Source of the DNA: Nocardioides soli
GTDB lineage: Bacteria > Actinomycetota > Actinomycetes > Propionibacteriales > Nocardioidaceae
DNA length: 64,000 bases
Direction: 5' to 3'
Assembly (NCBI RefSeq): GCF_014191495.1
Contig: NZ_JACHWR010000001.1
Span: 1,984,001 to 2,048,000 of the forward strand
Below, one piece after another: positions 17,631-25,931 of this stretch. The notes under the pieces are model-generated. The model saw only the letters and a program-made list of their open reading frames with translations. It did not search any database and was not told where the DNA came from. The translations under genes were made by a program, and so were the position numbers. How positions within the stretch are numbered: the first letter of the stretch is position 1; the number at the start of each line of letters is the position of its first letter.

Positions 17631-18184
17631 CGCAGCACCCAGTACTGCACGCCGAACGGGTCGGCGTCGTAGTCCACGGTCGCCCGGTACTCCGCCGGCA
17701 GCACCTCGCGCAGCCGCCGGATCCCGTCGAGACTCCCCAGGAGGGTCTCCCCGAGGTCGAGCGGGGGCCAGTCCCGGTGGCTCGATGCCAGGGCGGCTCC
17801 CAGGGCGGCGTCGAAGTCGTGCGCCCGCTCGTCGAGGTGGCCCGGCGCCTTCTCACTGCGGCAGGCGGACCCGTTGCCGACGACGAGGTAGGAGGTCGCA
17901 CGGGTGGTGGGCTCGAGGCTCGTCGCTGGCGCTCCTCGCACCTCAACCACCGATGACGGTGGTTGAGGTGCGAAGGCGTTCTGCGCCTGAGCCTCGAAAC
18001 CACCCGACTCCTCGAGCAGGTACGCCGCCACCCGGGCGCCCTGATCGTCGGCCAGCACGGTGACGTCGGACCCCAGCCAGCGCACGGCGTCCAGGCACAC
18101 GGCCCGCAGCTCGGACACGGGGTCGTCGAGCGACGCGTACTCGGGCAGCAGCGCGAGCACCCCCGGCACGAGGACGGCCCTCAC
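17618..18184 (-). CDS. Class III extradiol dioxygenase subunit B-like protein with repeat insertion
   Basis: 188 residues from GTG at 18184, overlapping the FolP2 stop by 4 nt. The C-terminal part (LVVGNGSACRSEKAPGHLD, then DFDAALGAALA and PFGVQYWVLRW) matches the MEMO-like / LigB-like proteins common in Actinobacteria, whose role is unknown. The N-terminal half is short. In the middle, about 34 residues (GGFEAQAQ through VVEVRGAPATSLEPTT) are a translated inverted pair of the dispersed GGTGGTTGAG repeat, inserted without breaking the frame. Part of the gpgS operon. Confidence 0.7.
   Translation of the reverse strand: MRAVLVPGVLALLPEYASLDDPVSELRAVCLDAVRWLGSDVTVLADDQGARVAAYLLEESGGFEAQAQNAFAPQPPSSVVEVRGAPATSLEPTTRATSYLVVGNGSACRSEKAPGHLDERAHDFDAALGAALASSHRDWPPLDLGETLLGSLDGIRRLREVLPAEYRATVDYDADPFGVQYWVLRWSW
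17903..18004. repeat. Dispersed GGTGGTTGAG/CTCGAAACC repeat, inverted pair inside a gene
   Basis: A minus-oriented copy (17903-17951) and a plus-oriented copy (17958-18004) separated by 6 bp. The pair can form a long hairpin. It lies wholly within the coding sequence of the extradiol-like protein and is read through in frame. Confidence 0.8.
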
Positions 18185-19044
18185 TGCAGCCCCCGGATCG
18201 CCCGCCGCGGCGGGCGGCGCCCGGCGATCGACGACACCATGTCGACGACCTGCCGGGTCTCGACGACCTCGTGGACGCGGTAGATGCGCGCGCCGGCGAG
18301 CGCGCAGACGGCCGTGGCCGCCAGCGTGCCGACCAGCCGTGAGCCCACCGGCAGGTCGAGCGTCTCGCCGACGAAGTCCTTGTTCGACAGGGAGACCAGC
18401 ACCGGCCAGCCGGTGTCGACCAGCTCCCCGAGCCGACGGGTGACCTCGAGCGAGTGGAAGGTGTTCTTGCCGAAGTCGTGGGCCGGGTCGATCACGATCG
18501 ACTCCCGCGGCACACCCGCGTCGAGCGCGCGGGAGGCGTACGCCGTGGTGTCGGCGATCGCCGCGGCGACCACGTCGTCGTACTCGATCCGGTAGGGCCG
18601 GGTCCGTGGCGTCACGCCGCCGGTGTGGGTGCAGACGATCGCGGCGCCGCCCTCGGCGGCCGCGTCGACGAGCTCGGGGTCGGCGCCGCCCCAGGCGTCG
18701 TTGATCACGTCGGCGCCGGCCGCGCAGACCGCGGCGCCGACCGACGCGCGCCAGGTGTCGACGGAGATCACCAGCGAGGGGTACGCCGCGCGCACCCGGG
18801 CCACGAAGTCGACGACGCGGTCCTTCTCCTCGGCCTCGGAGATCTCGATGCCCGGCGCGGCCTTGATGCCGCCGATGTCGACGATCTCGGCGCCCTGCTC
18901 CGCGACGAGCGCGACCCGCTCGAACGCCTTGTCCTCGGCCCAGGTGGCGCCCTTGTCGTAGAAGGAGTCGGGCGTGCGGTTGACGATCGCCATCATCAGC
19001 GTGGCGTCGTCGTCGAAGGTGTGCCGGCCCAGCCGCAGGGTCAC
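18181..19044 (-). CDS. folP2: Dihydropteroate synthase family protein (FolP2-like)
   Basis: 287 residues. DHPS landmarks are present: MAIVNRTPDSF, ISVDTWRASVG, and IVIDPAHDFGKN. The GTG start overlaps the gpgS stop by 4 nt. In mycobacteria the second DHPS homologue (Rv1207, FolP2) is next to gpgS (Rv1208) and is thought not to provide folate synthesis; this arrangement is the same, so a non-folate role tied to glucosylglycerate or methylglucose polysaccharide metabolism is plausible. Canonical DHPS activity cannot be excluded from sequence. Confidence 0.82.
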   Translation of the reverse strand: MTLRLGRHTFDDDATLMMAIVNRTPDSFYDKGATWAEDKAFERVALVAEQGAEIVDIGGIKAAPGIEISEAEEKDRVVDFVARVRAAYPSLVISVDTWRASVGAAVCAAGADVINDAWGGADPELVDAAAEGGAAIVCTHTGGVTPRTRPYRIEYDDVVAAAIADTTAYASRALDAGVPRESIVIDPAHDFGKNTFHSLEVTRRLGELVDTGWPVLVSLSNKDFVGETLDLPVGSRLVGTLAATAVCALAGARIYRVHEVVETRQVVDMVSSIAGRRPPRRAIRGLQ

Positions 19045-19916
19045 GGCGCCTCCACCGACGCCGCCGGCGGCCGCTCCTCGACCTGCGGACCGGTGCCCGC
19101 CCGGGCGAGGGCGGCCGCGAGGATCTGGGTGGCCATGCCGCTGAGATCGCGCAGCGACTGGTGCCGGTGGGCGCGGACGCCGAGGTCGACCTGGGCGATC
19201 GCGTCGAGGCCGCGGCTGCGCTGGGTGTCGACCAGCGCGGCCAGCTCCACGGCGTACTCGTGCGGCACGTGCAGGCTCTCGAAGAGCGACCGACGCACCG
19301 CCCACTCCCCCGCCAACGGCTGGTGCAGACCACCCAGCTCGGGGAAGAGCAGCCGGATCAGCGGCCGCGCGACCAGCTCGGTGACCCGGCCGCCCTCGAA
19401 CGGGACGACGGACTCTCCCGAGACGAGCGGCCGCTCGTAGAAGCCCTTGACCAGCTCGACCCGGTCGTCGGAGAGCAGTGGGCCGAGCAGCCCGGGCACG
19501 AAGTGGGTGTCCCAGTCGACGAGGTCGGCGTCCATGAAGACGATCAGCTCGCCACGGGTGACGAAGAGCGACTTCCACATCGCCTCGCCCTTGCCCGGAC
19601 GGGAGCCGAGGTCGGGCCGGATCTCGGCGGAGCGGTGCACGATCGCGCCGGCGTCGGCGGCCACGGCGTAGGTCTCGTCGGTCGAGTCGGAGTCGATCAC
19701 GACGATCTCGTCGACGAGCTCGACCGTCTCGACCAGGGCGCCGCGGACCTTGGCGACGACGTCGCCGACGGTCGCGGCCTCGTTGCGAGCGGGGACCACG
19801 AGGCTGACGACCCGGTCGCGCTTGGCCGTCGTCAGCGCCTCACTGGTCCAGTCCGCCCAGTGGTGAGTGTGCCGCCGCGACCACCCGTCGAGGTCGGGCT
19901 GAGCGGTCACAGGCAC
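19041..19916 (-). CDS. gpgS: Glucosyl-3-phosphoglycerate synthase
   Basis: 291 residues if translation begins at GTG 19916, which follows TACCCT by 6 nt; GTG 19910 is an alternative. GT-A family 81 features are visible: VVPARNEAATV, VVIDSDSTDET, GKGEAMWKSL, and the DxD motif FMDADLVD. The enzyme transfers glucose from UDP- or ADP-glucose to 3-phosphoglycerate, the first step towards glucosylglycerate and methylglucose lipopolysaccharides. It heads an operon with FolP2, the extradiol-like protein, the pyrimidine reductase, and possibly the APS kinase fusion. Confidence 0.88.
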   Translation of the reverse strand: MPVTAQPDLDGWSRRHTHHWADWTSEALTTAKRDRVVSLVVPARNEAATVGDVVAKVRGALVETVELVDEIVVIDSDSTDETYAVAADAGAIVHRSAEIRPDLGSRPGKGEAMWKSLFVTRGELIVFMDADLVDWDTHFVPGLLGPLLSDDRVELVKGFYERPLVSGESVVPFEGGRVTELVARPLIRLLFPELGGLHQPLAGEWAVRRSLFESLHVPHEYAVELAALVDTQRSRGLDAIAQVDLGVRAHRHQSLRDLSGMATQILAAALARAGTGPQVEERPPAASVEAP

Positions 19917-19922
19917 CTGGCG

Positions 19923-19928
19923 AGGGTA
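19923..19928 (-). promoter_or_regulatory. -10-like hexamer TACCCT for gpgS
   Basis: TACCCT on the minus strand, 6 nt before GTG at 19916. It supports the upstream of two possible starts. Confidence 0.4.
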
Positions 19929-20019
19929 TCGGGCGACGAGAACCGCCCGCGCACCGCTCAGGTGTCGGCGCCGACCGCCGATGCCACGTGGGTCACCACT
20001 CACTCAGCCAGGAGCAACC

Positions 20020-22638
20020 GTGCGCACACCCACCCGCGTCACGACCGTCCTCGCCCTCGCCCTTGCCGCAGCGTCGCTGTCGGCCGCGGGCGCGGCGACA
20101 TCGGCGTCCGCCTCCGCAGCACCTCCGATCGTCCAGGTCGTCGACACCGTCGGCACCGAGTTCTGGACCGCGATCCCGATCACGCTCGGGGAGGCGTCGG
20201 TCGAGCAGACCCTGTACGCCTCGCCCACGGCCGACGGGACCGTCACCTTCTCCCGCACCGACGGGACCCTCATCGAGACGCGCAGCCTGGTCGCGGGACA
20301 GGTCGAGGCGTTCACGATCCCCAATACCCTGCAGGTCGACGACGCGGACGGCGTCGCCGACCAGGGGATCCACATCGTCTCCACCGCGCCGATCTCGGTC
20401 TACGGCGTGGTCTACAGCTCGGGCGCATCGACCGGCTACCAGGCCTTCCCGGTGGACGCGCTCGGCACCACCTACCGGCCGCTGGCCTACGGCGGCCTGG
20501 GCACCACGGTCTCCATGGCCAGCCACCTGACCGTCGTCGCCACGGCCGACGGCACCACCCTCACGGTGACCCCGCAGACCACGCTCGGCGCGCGCGCCGC
20601 CGGCACGTCGTACGCCGTGACGCTCGACGAGGGTCAGACCTACCAGCTCAGCGGCACCACCGCCGCGCAGGACGTCACCGGCACGCTCGTCGAGGCCGAC
20701 CGCCCGGTCGCGGTGCTGGCCGGCACCGGGTGCTCCAACGTGCCCACTGGCTCCTTCGCCTGCAATCCGCTCCTGCAGCAGATGACCCCCACCTCCGCCT
20801 GGGGCACGACCTTCGTCAGCGCCCGCATCGCCACCCGGACCAAGGGCGACACCTACCGGGTGCTCGCGGACCACGACGACACCGTGGTCAGCGTCGGCGG
20901 TGTCCAGAAGGCCACGCTCGACGCGGGCGAGTTCTACGAAGCTGTGCTCCCCGAGGGCGCGACCGACGCCAGCCTCGCCGGCGTGCTGATCGAGACCAGC
21001 GAGCCGAGCTTCGTCTCGCAGTACGGCAACGGGATGTCCTACGACAGCTCCCCGGGCGACCCGATGATGATGAGCGTGCCGCCGGCCGGCCAGTACCTGC
21101 GGGAGTACGTCGTGGCCGCCCCGGACGTCGATGCCATGCCGGCGATGACGGGCTATCTCAACCTCGTCGCCCCGACGGCCAGCATCGGGCAGGTGCGGGT
21201 CGACGGCGACCCCGTGCCGGCCGAGGACTTCGTCGCGGTCGCGGGCTCGGACTTCTCGGTGGCCCAGCTCGAGGTACCGGTCGGACAGCACTCGATCAGC
21301 TCCCCGGAGCCGGTCGGCGTCAACGTCTACGAGCTCGGTCAGTACGACGGCTTCGGCTTCACCGGCGGCCAGGCGGCCGAGTCGATCGCGCTCCCGCCGG
21401 GCCCGACCGCGACCCCGCAGACCTCGTCGGGGGACGCGGAGGGGCCGCAGTCCGTCACGATCGCCGTCCCGGACGGCCAGACGATCACGCTCGTGGACGG
21501 CGACGTCGAGACGACGACCGTCACGGTTCCCGGGCAGGGCACCTACACGCTCGACCCGGTCACCGGCCGCATCACCTTCGCGCCCGTGCCGGGCTTCGCC
21601 GGCGCCGCGACCCCGGTGACCTTCCGGGTCAAGGACGGGTTCGGCCGCCACGCCGACGCGACGTACGGCCCGAGCGTGACGCCCCCGGCCGGCCCGCAGG
21701 CACAGCCGCTGACGTCCACCGGCAAGGGCGATCAGTCGGTGACGCTCCGGGTGCCGGCCGGTGGCCGCGCGGCGCTCCTCAGCGGCGGGGTCGAGACCAA
21801 CACGGTCGTCGTCCCCGAGGGCACCTACCTGCTCGACCCGGCCACGAACACCATCTCGTTCGTGCCCAGGCCGGGCTTCACCGGCAAGGCCTCGCCGGTG
21901 ACGTTCCGGATCCGCGACGCCTACGACCAGTTCGTCGACACGACGTACGTCGCCGAGGTGACCGCCCCGGCCACGACGACCCCGACGGCTCCGGTCTCGC
22001 CGGGCGTCGCGGTGAAGCTTCCCCGCCTGGCCAAGGCCAGCGCCGGCGCCGCCGCGTCGGTCCCGGTCACCTGCCAGGCGAAGCGCACCAAGGTCCGCTC
22101 CTGCACGGTCACGCTGACCGCACGCGTCGGGGGCACCACGACGGTGATCGGCAAGGGCACCTGGAAGGGCACGCACGGCCGAGTGAAGCTCAACAGCGTC
22201 GGCCGGGCACTCGTCGCGACCCCGGGCGGCACCAAGGTCACGGCTCGGCTCGTCGCCCGCACCGCCGACGGCGTCCTGCACGCCGAGCGGTCCAGTCGGG
22301 TCGTCAGCAAGCGGTTCACGCTCGTGCGCACCGTCCGCTTCGCGCCGGAGTCGGCGCGGGTCGGTGCCGCCGACCGCACCTGGCTCTCCCGCGTCGGCAG
22401 GTCGGCGGGGAAGGCCGCCTCGGTCACCTGCGTCGGCCACGCCGACGCCCAGGGGTCGGCGGCCTGGAACCTGGCGCTGTCGAAGCAGCGAGCGGCCGCA
22501 ACCTGCGCCGCTCTCGACCTCCCGGGTCGGGTGCGCGTGGTCGTCCGCGCCATGGGTGAGCGCCAGCCGGTGGGCGACAACACCACCTCCGCGGGCCGCG
22601 CGCTCAACCGGCGGGCCACGGTGACGTTCCGCTACTGA
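20020..22638 (+). CDS. Large secreted adhesin-like protein (IgGFc-binding-like, CshA-type repeats, OmpA-like)
   Basis: 872 residues. GTG at 20020 has GGAG 5 nt before it, and a Sec signal peptide follows (Ala/Ser-rich cleavage near ASASAAPP). Residues about 40-450 resemble the IgGFc-binding N-terminal domain (VGTEFWTAIP). Two CshA-fibril-like repeats follow, each containing VT-I/L-V.P and ending GFxGxAxPVTFRxxD (about 470-660). The C-terminus is OmpA-like (VRFAPESARVG, GHADAQGS, LSKQRAAATCAAL), a fold that usually binds peptidoglycan. No LPXTG sorting motif is seen. Likely a surface or wall-bound adhesin; ligand unknown. Confidence 0.75.
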   Translation: MRTPTRVTTVLALALAAASLSAAGAATSASASAAPPIVQVVDTVGTEFWTAIPITLGEASVEQTLYASPTADGTVTFSRTDGTLIETRSLVAGQVEAFTIPNTLQVDDADGVADQGIHIVSTAPISVYGVVYSSGASTGYQAFPVDALGTTYRPLAYGGLGTTVSMASHLTVVATADGTTLTVTPQTTLGARAAGTSYAVTLDEGQTYQLSGTTAAQDVTGTLVEADRPVAVLAGTGCSNVPTGSFACNPLLQQMTPTSAWGTTFVSARIATRTKGDTYRVLADHDDTVVSVGGVQKATLDAGEFYEAVLPEGATDASLAGVLIETSEPSFVSQYGNGMSYDSSPGDPMMMSVPPAGQYLREYVVAAPDVDAMPAMTGYLNLVAPTASIGQVRVDGDPVPAEDFVAVAGSDFSVAQLEVPVGQHSISSPEPVGVNVYELGQYDGFGFTGGQAAESIALPPGPTATPQTSSGDAEGPQSVTIAVPDGQTITLVDGDVETTTVTVPGQGTYTLDPVTGRITFAPVPGFAGAATPVTFRVKDGFGRHADATYGPSVTPPAGPQAQPLTSTGKGDQSVTLRVPAGGRAALLSGGVETNTVVVPEGTYLLDPATNTISFVPRPGFTGKASPVTFRIRDAYDQFVDTTYVAEVTAPATTTPTAPVSPGVAVKLPRLAKASAGAAASVPVTCQAKRTKVRSCTVTLTARVGGTTTVIGKGTWKGTHGRVKLNSVGRALVATPGGTKVTARLVARTADGVLHAERSSRVVSKRFTLVRTVRFAPESARVGAADRTWLSRVGRSAGKAASVTCVGHADAQGSAAWNLALSKQRAAATCAALDLPGRVRVVVRAMGERQPVGDNTTSAGRALNRRATVTFRY

Positions 22639-22655
22639 TCGCCCGCACGCAGCAT

Positions 22656-22696
22656 CGCCGAGGCCGTCGTCCCGCTCGGGGACGGCGGCCTCGGCG
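22656..22696 (+). terminator. Strong hairpin terminator after adhesin-like gene
   Basis: A long GC-rich inverted repeat, CGCCGAGGCCGTC...GACGGCGGCCTCGGCG, with a short loop begins 18 nt after the stop. No T tract, as is usual in Actinobacteria. Confidence 0.65.
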
Positions 22697-22737
22697 TGCG
22701 TCGGCGGGCGTCCCCACCACCAGCACGCCTCTCCCAC

Positions 22738-22757
22738 AATGGCCGATCCGGGCCATT
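22738..22757. promoter_or_regulatory. Perfect inverted repeat, candidate TetR operator
   Basis: AATGGCC and GGCCATT, perfect 7-bp arms separated by GATCCG, lie 34 bp before the start of the TetR-type gene at 22791. Position and symmetry suggest an autoregulatory operator. Confidence 0.45.
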
Positions 22758-22790
22758 TCCGACCGCATCCGTCGCGTGTTCAATTCCTAT

Positions 22791-23399
22791 ATGACCATGG
22801 GGGATGGGGCGCGACGGGGCCGGGGGCGCCCACGGTCGCCCGGCGCCGAGGAGAAGATCCTGCAGGCGGCGCTGGAGGAGTACACCGAGCATGGCTGGTC
22901 CGGCTTCACGATGGACGGGGTCGCCCGTCGCTCCGGGTTCGGCAAGTCCACGCTCTACCTGCGCTGGCCCGACAAGGACACGCTGCTGACCGAGGCCGTA
23001 CGCCGACGCACCCGCACGGTCGCCGAGGCCGACACCGGCTCGCTGCGCGGTGACCTGACGGCGCTGGCGACGGGGGTGTTCCGGGAGTTCGCCGACCCGG
23101 AGGGGTGGGCCGGGTTCCGGATGGTCGTGGAGACCGCCAGTGCGTCGCAGGCGCTCGGTGGATTCACCAGCGAGGTGAGCGGATCCCACCGCGAGGTCAT
23201 CGAGGCGGTCTTCCGCAGGGCTCGGGAGCGGGGCGAGATCGGCGCACGGATCGAGCCCTTCGCGGTCACCGACCTGATCTACGGCGCGGCCCTGTTCTTC
23301 GTCCTCGGGCGCCGTCTGGACCACCGGGAGGTCACCGAGGAGGATCTCTCCACCCGGGTCGAGCAGGTCGTCGAGGTCATGCTCGGCGGGCTGCGCTGA
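22791..23399 (+). CDS. TetR/AcrR family transcriptional regulator
   Basis: 202 residues. The N-terminal helix-turn-helix spans about 22-68, including GFTMDGVARRSGFGKSTLYLRW, which is typical of TetR. The C-terminal ligand-binding half is diverged. ATG at 22791 was taken; an upstream GTG (22776) and an ATG at 22797 are alternatives. The next gene is a clear paralogue. No adjacent efflux or enzyme gene reveals its target or ligand. Confidence 0.85.
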   Translation: MTMGDGARRGRGRPRSPGAEEKILQAALEEYTEHGWSGFTMDGVARRSGFGKSTLYLRWPDKDTLLTEAVRRRTRTVAEADTGSLRGDLTALATGVFREFADPEGWAGFRMVVETASASQALGGFTSEVSGSHREVIEAVFRRARERGEIGARIEPFAVTDLIYGAALFFVLGRRLDHREVTEEDLSTRVEQVVEVMLGGLR

Positions 23400-23486
23400 G
23401 GCGGCCCCGGCGTACGTCGGCCCGATCCCGGGAGATTTGACCAGATTGGGCATACCGACGGTCCCTGTCTGGTGTTTGAATCAGCC

Positions 23487-24113
23487 ATGACCACGGGGGA
23501 GGGACCGCGGCGGGGACGAGGTCGACCACGCACTCCGGGCGCGGAGGAGCGGATCCTGGACGCCGCCCTGGCGGAGTACGGCGAGCACGGCTGGTCCGGC
23601 TTCACGATGGACGCGGTCGCGCGCCGGGCCGGGGTCGGCAAGTCGACCGTCTACCTGCGCTGGAGCGACAAGGACGCGCTGCTGACCGACGCGGTGGCCA
23701 GCCACGGGCTGGAGCTGACCGCGGTCGACACCGGCTCGCTCGCGGGCGACCTCACCCAGCTCGCGCTGAACCTGCTGCGGCACTTCCACGGCGCCGCCGG
23801 CTGGGCCGCGCTGCGGATCACCTTCGACACCGCCAGCGTCGACGACCGCCTGGGCGACTTCGCCGAGGCGGTCAACGAGGTCCACGGTCGTCAGGTCGAG
23901 CAGATCTGCCTCCGGGCGATCGAGCGCGGAGAGATGGCCGAGGACATCCCGATCACCGCGGTCACCGAGACGATCTACGGCGCCGCGATGGTCCACGCGC
24001 TCTCGGAGCGGCTCGAGGCCCGCGCCGACAGCGACGTCGAGGTCGAGGCCCGGGCCCGGCACATCGTCGCGATGATCCTGCCCGGCATCTCGACCATGCC
24101 CGGCACTACCTGA
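23487..24113 (+). CDS. TetR/AcrR family transcriptional regulator (paralogue)
   Basis: 208 residues, similar to the preceding TetR gene over the DNA-binding half (GRGRPRTPGAEERILDAAL; WSGFTMDAVARRAGVGKSTV) and more loosely over the C-terminal half, so the two arose by tandem duplication. The ends of this gene and of the convergent amidase overlap by 8 bp. No obvious target operon adjacent. Confidence 0.85.
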   Translation: MTTGEGPRRGRGRPRTPGAEERILDAALAEYGEHGWSGFTMDAVARRAGVGKSTVYLRWSDKDALLTDAVASHGLELTAVDTGSLAGDLTQLALNLLRHFHGAAGWAALRITFDTASVDDRLGDFAEAVNEVHGRQVEQICLRAIERGEMAEDIPITAVTETIYGAAMVHALSERLEARADSDVEVEARARHIVAMILPGISTMPGTT

Positions 24114-24861
24114 GCAGGTCGACGACCGCGGCCGTCAGGGCCCGGGCGTACGTCGCGCGCCCGCGCGCGGAGGTCATCCGCGCCGCGTCGACGGGATCGC
24201 GCATGTTGCCCAGCTCGACCATCGCGGTCGGGATCCGCGAGAGGTTCAGCGTGGCCAGGTCGGTGCGCACGTCGAGCCCGTCGCCGCCGGCGAGGTAGGT
24301 GGCCACCCGGAGGCCCTCACCGCGCAGCTCCGCGCGGACCGCCCGGGCCAGCCGACCGGAGCCGCGCGCCGCGTCGGGAGCGACGATCACGTGGAACCCC
24401 CGAGCGCCGCGGGCGAGGCTGCCGTCGGCGTGGATGCTCAGCTTCAGGTCCGCCCGCGGGCGGTTGCCGGCGCGGCCCCGCGCGTCGACGCACGGACCCC
24501 ACCGGCGGTCGCTGTTGCTGCTCCGGGTGAGCCGCACGGTCGCGCCCATGCGCTCGAGCCGCTCCCGCACCAGCCGGGCGACCTGCCAGTTCAGGGTCGC
24601 CTCCGGGTAGCCGCGGTTCGTCGACGTCCCCGTGGTGTTGCAGGCCTTGCGACCGCCGCGTCCGTCGGGGACCGGCCGGTTGATCCGGCGCGGGAAGTTG
24701 TGATTGCCGAGCTGGTGCCCGGGGTCGAGCACGACCACCCGGCCGGCCAGTGCCGCACCGCCCTCGCGGTGGGCCGGCTCGGGCTCGACGCGCTCGGCGT
24801 ACGCCGGCGCCGCGGCCAGCAGCAGCGCGAGGAGCGACGGCCCGAGACGGCGCAGGAACAT
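24106..24861 (-). CDS. N-acetylmuramoyl-L-alanine amidase (Amidase_3 family), secreted
   Basis: 251 residues with a signal peptide (RRLGPSLLALLLAAAPAYAE). Zinc-amidase motifs are present: VVLDPGHQLG (first His), PEATLNW with the Glu ligand, LSIHADG (second His), and the catalytic Glu in AMVELGNM. It should cleave the bond between muramic acid and L-alanine in peptidoglycan. TAGGGT is 6 nt before the ATG. Divergent from galE. Confidence 0.87.
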   Translation of the reverse strand: MFLRRLGPSLLALLLAAAPAYAERVEPEPAHREGGAALAGRVVVLDPGHQLGNHNFPRRINRPVPDGRGGRKACNTTGTSTNRGYPEATLNWQVARLVRERLERMGATVRLTRSSNSDRRWGPCVDARGRAGNRPRADLKLSIHADGSLARGARGFHVIVAPDAARGSGRLARAVRAELRGEGLRVATYLAGGDGLDVRTDLATLNLSRIPTAMVELGNMRDPVDAARMTSARGRATYARALTAAVVDLLR

Positions 24862-24867
24862 CCGCCA

Positions 24868-24873
24868 ACCCTA
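24868..24873 (-). promoter_or_regulatory. -10-like hexamer TAGGGT for amidase
   Basis: On the minus strand, 6 nt before ATG at 24861. It faces the galE promoter across 36 bp. Confidence 0.4.
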
Positions 24874-24909
24874 GATGAGGCGTTCCCCGGGGCGCTCGGT
24901 CCGGCTGGC

Positions 24910-24915
24910 TATTCT
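24910..24915 (+). promoter_or_regulatory. -10-like hexamer TATTCT for galE
   Basis: TATTCT, then 7 nt, then ATG at 24923; no Shine-Dalgarno. Confidence 0.5.
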
Positions 24916-24922
24916 CGGCGCC

Positions 24923-25894
24923 ATGAGCTGGCTGGTCACGGGTGGAGCGGGATACATCGGGTCGCACGTCACGAAGGCGCTGCTGGAGGCGGATCTGCGA
25001 CCCGTCGTCATCGACGACCTGTCCTCGGGCCACGCCGAGTTCGTGCCGGCGGGTGTCCCGTTCGTCGAGGCGTCCATCCTCGACGAGGCCGCGGTCGCCG
25101 ACGCGCTGCGCAGCCACGAGGTCGAGGGCGTCATCCACCTGGCCGGCTTCAAGTACGCCGGGGTCTCGGTGTCGCGGCCGCTGCACACCTACGACCAGAA
25201 CGTCACCGGCACCGTGCACCTGCTCCGGGCCATGGAGACGGTCGGCGTGCGGTGCCTGGTCTTCTCCTCGAGCGCGGCGACCTTCGGGACACCCGACGTC
25301 GACCTGGTCACGGAGACCACGCCGACCGGCCCCGAGTCGCCGTACGGCGAGAGCAAGCTGATCGGCGAGTGGCTGATCGCCGACGTGGCCCGGACGAGCG
25401 GGCTCCGGCACACCTCGCTGCGGTACTTCAACGTCGTCGGCTCCGGCTCGCCGAGCCTCTACGACACCAGCCCGCACAACCTCTTCCCGCTGGTCTTCGA
25501 CGCCCTGGTCGAGGGCCGGGTGCCGCACATCAACGGGACGGACTACCCCACGCCAGACGGCACCTGCGTGCGCGACTACGTCCATGTCGGCGACCTGGCC
25601 CACTCCCATGTGGTCGCCGCGCGCCGGCTGCTCGCCGGCGACGCACTGGAGACCGTCTACAACCTCGGCAGCGGCGACGGCGCCTCGGTGCGGCAGATCA
25701 TGGACACGGTGCGCGACGTGACCGGCATCGACTTCGAGCCCGAGATCCGCGACCGCCGGGCCGGGGACCCGGCCCGGATCGTCGCGAGCGGCGAGCTCGC
25801 CGCCCGCGACCTCGACTGGGAGATGCGGCACGACCTGCGCGAGATGGTGCGGTCGGCGTGGGAGGCCCGCCGCCAGGCGGCGGCGCCGGCCTGA
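24923..25894 (+). CDS. galE: UDP-glucose 4-epimerase
   Basis: 323 residues of an extended short-chain dehydrogenase. NAD motif TGGAGYIG at about 6-13, SSSAATFG with the catalytic Ser/Thr region, and YGESK with Tyr and Lys of the YxxxK pair. GalE interconverts UDP-glucose and UDP-galactose, supplying galactose for glycans. Length and motifs are normal for the family. It stands alone between divergent and convergent neighbours. Confidence 0.88.
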   Translation: MSWLVTGGAGYIGSHVTKALLEADLRPVVIDDLSSGHAEFVPAGVPFVEASILDEAAVADALRSHEVEGVIHLAGFKYAGVSVSRPLHTYDQNVTGTVHLLRAMETVGVRCLVFSSSAATFGTPDVDLVTETTPTGPESPYGESKLIGEWLIADVARTSGLRHTSLRYFNVVGSGSPSLYDTSPHNLFPLVFDALVEGRVPHINGTDYPTPDGTCVRDYVHVGDLAHSHVVAARRLLAGDALETVYNLGSGDGASVRQIMDTVRDVTGIDFEPEIRDRRAGDPARIVASGELAARDLDWEMRHDLREMVRSAWEARRQAAAPA

Positions 25895-25931
25895 GCCGCT
25901 CCGATGCCGGCTCCGGTCGATCCGGACCGGC

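Noticed and set aside
19993..22737. Long open frame opposite the adhesin-like gene
   Set aside because: Composition is Arg/Gly/His-rich as in GC-frame shadows; the plus strand has a signal peptide, RBS and recognised domains.
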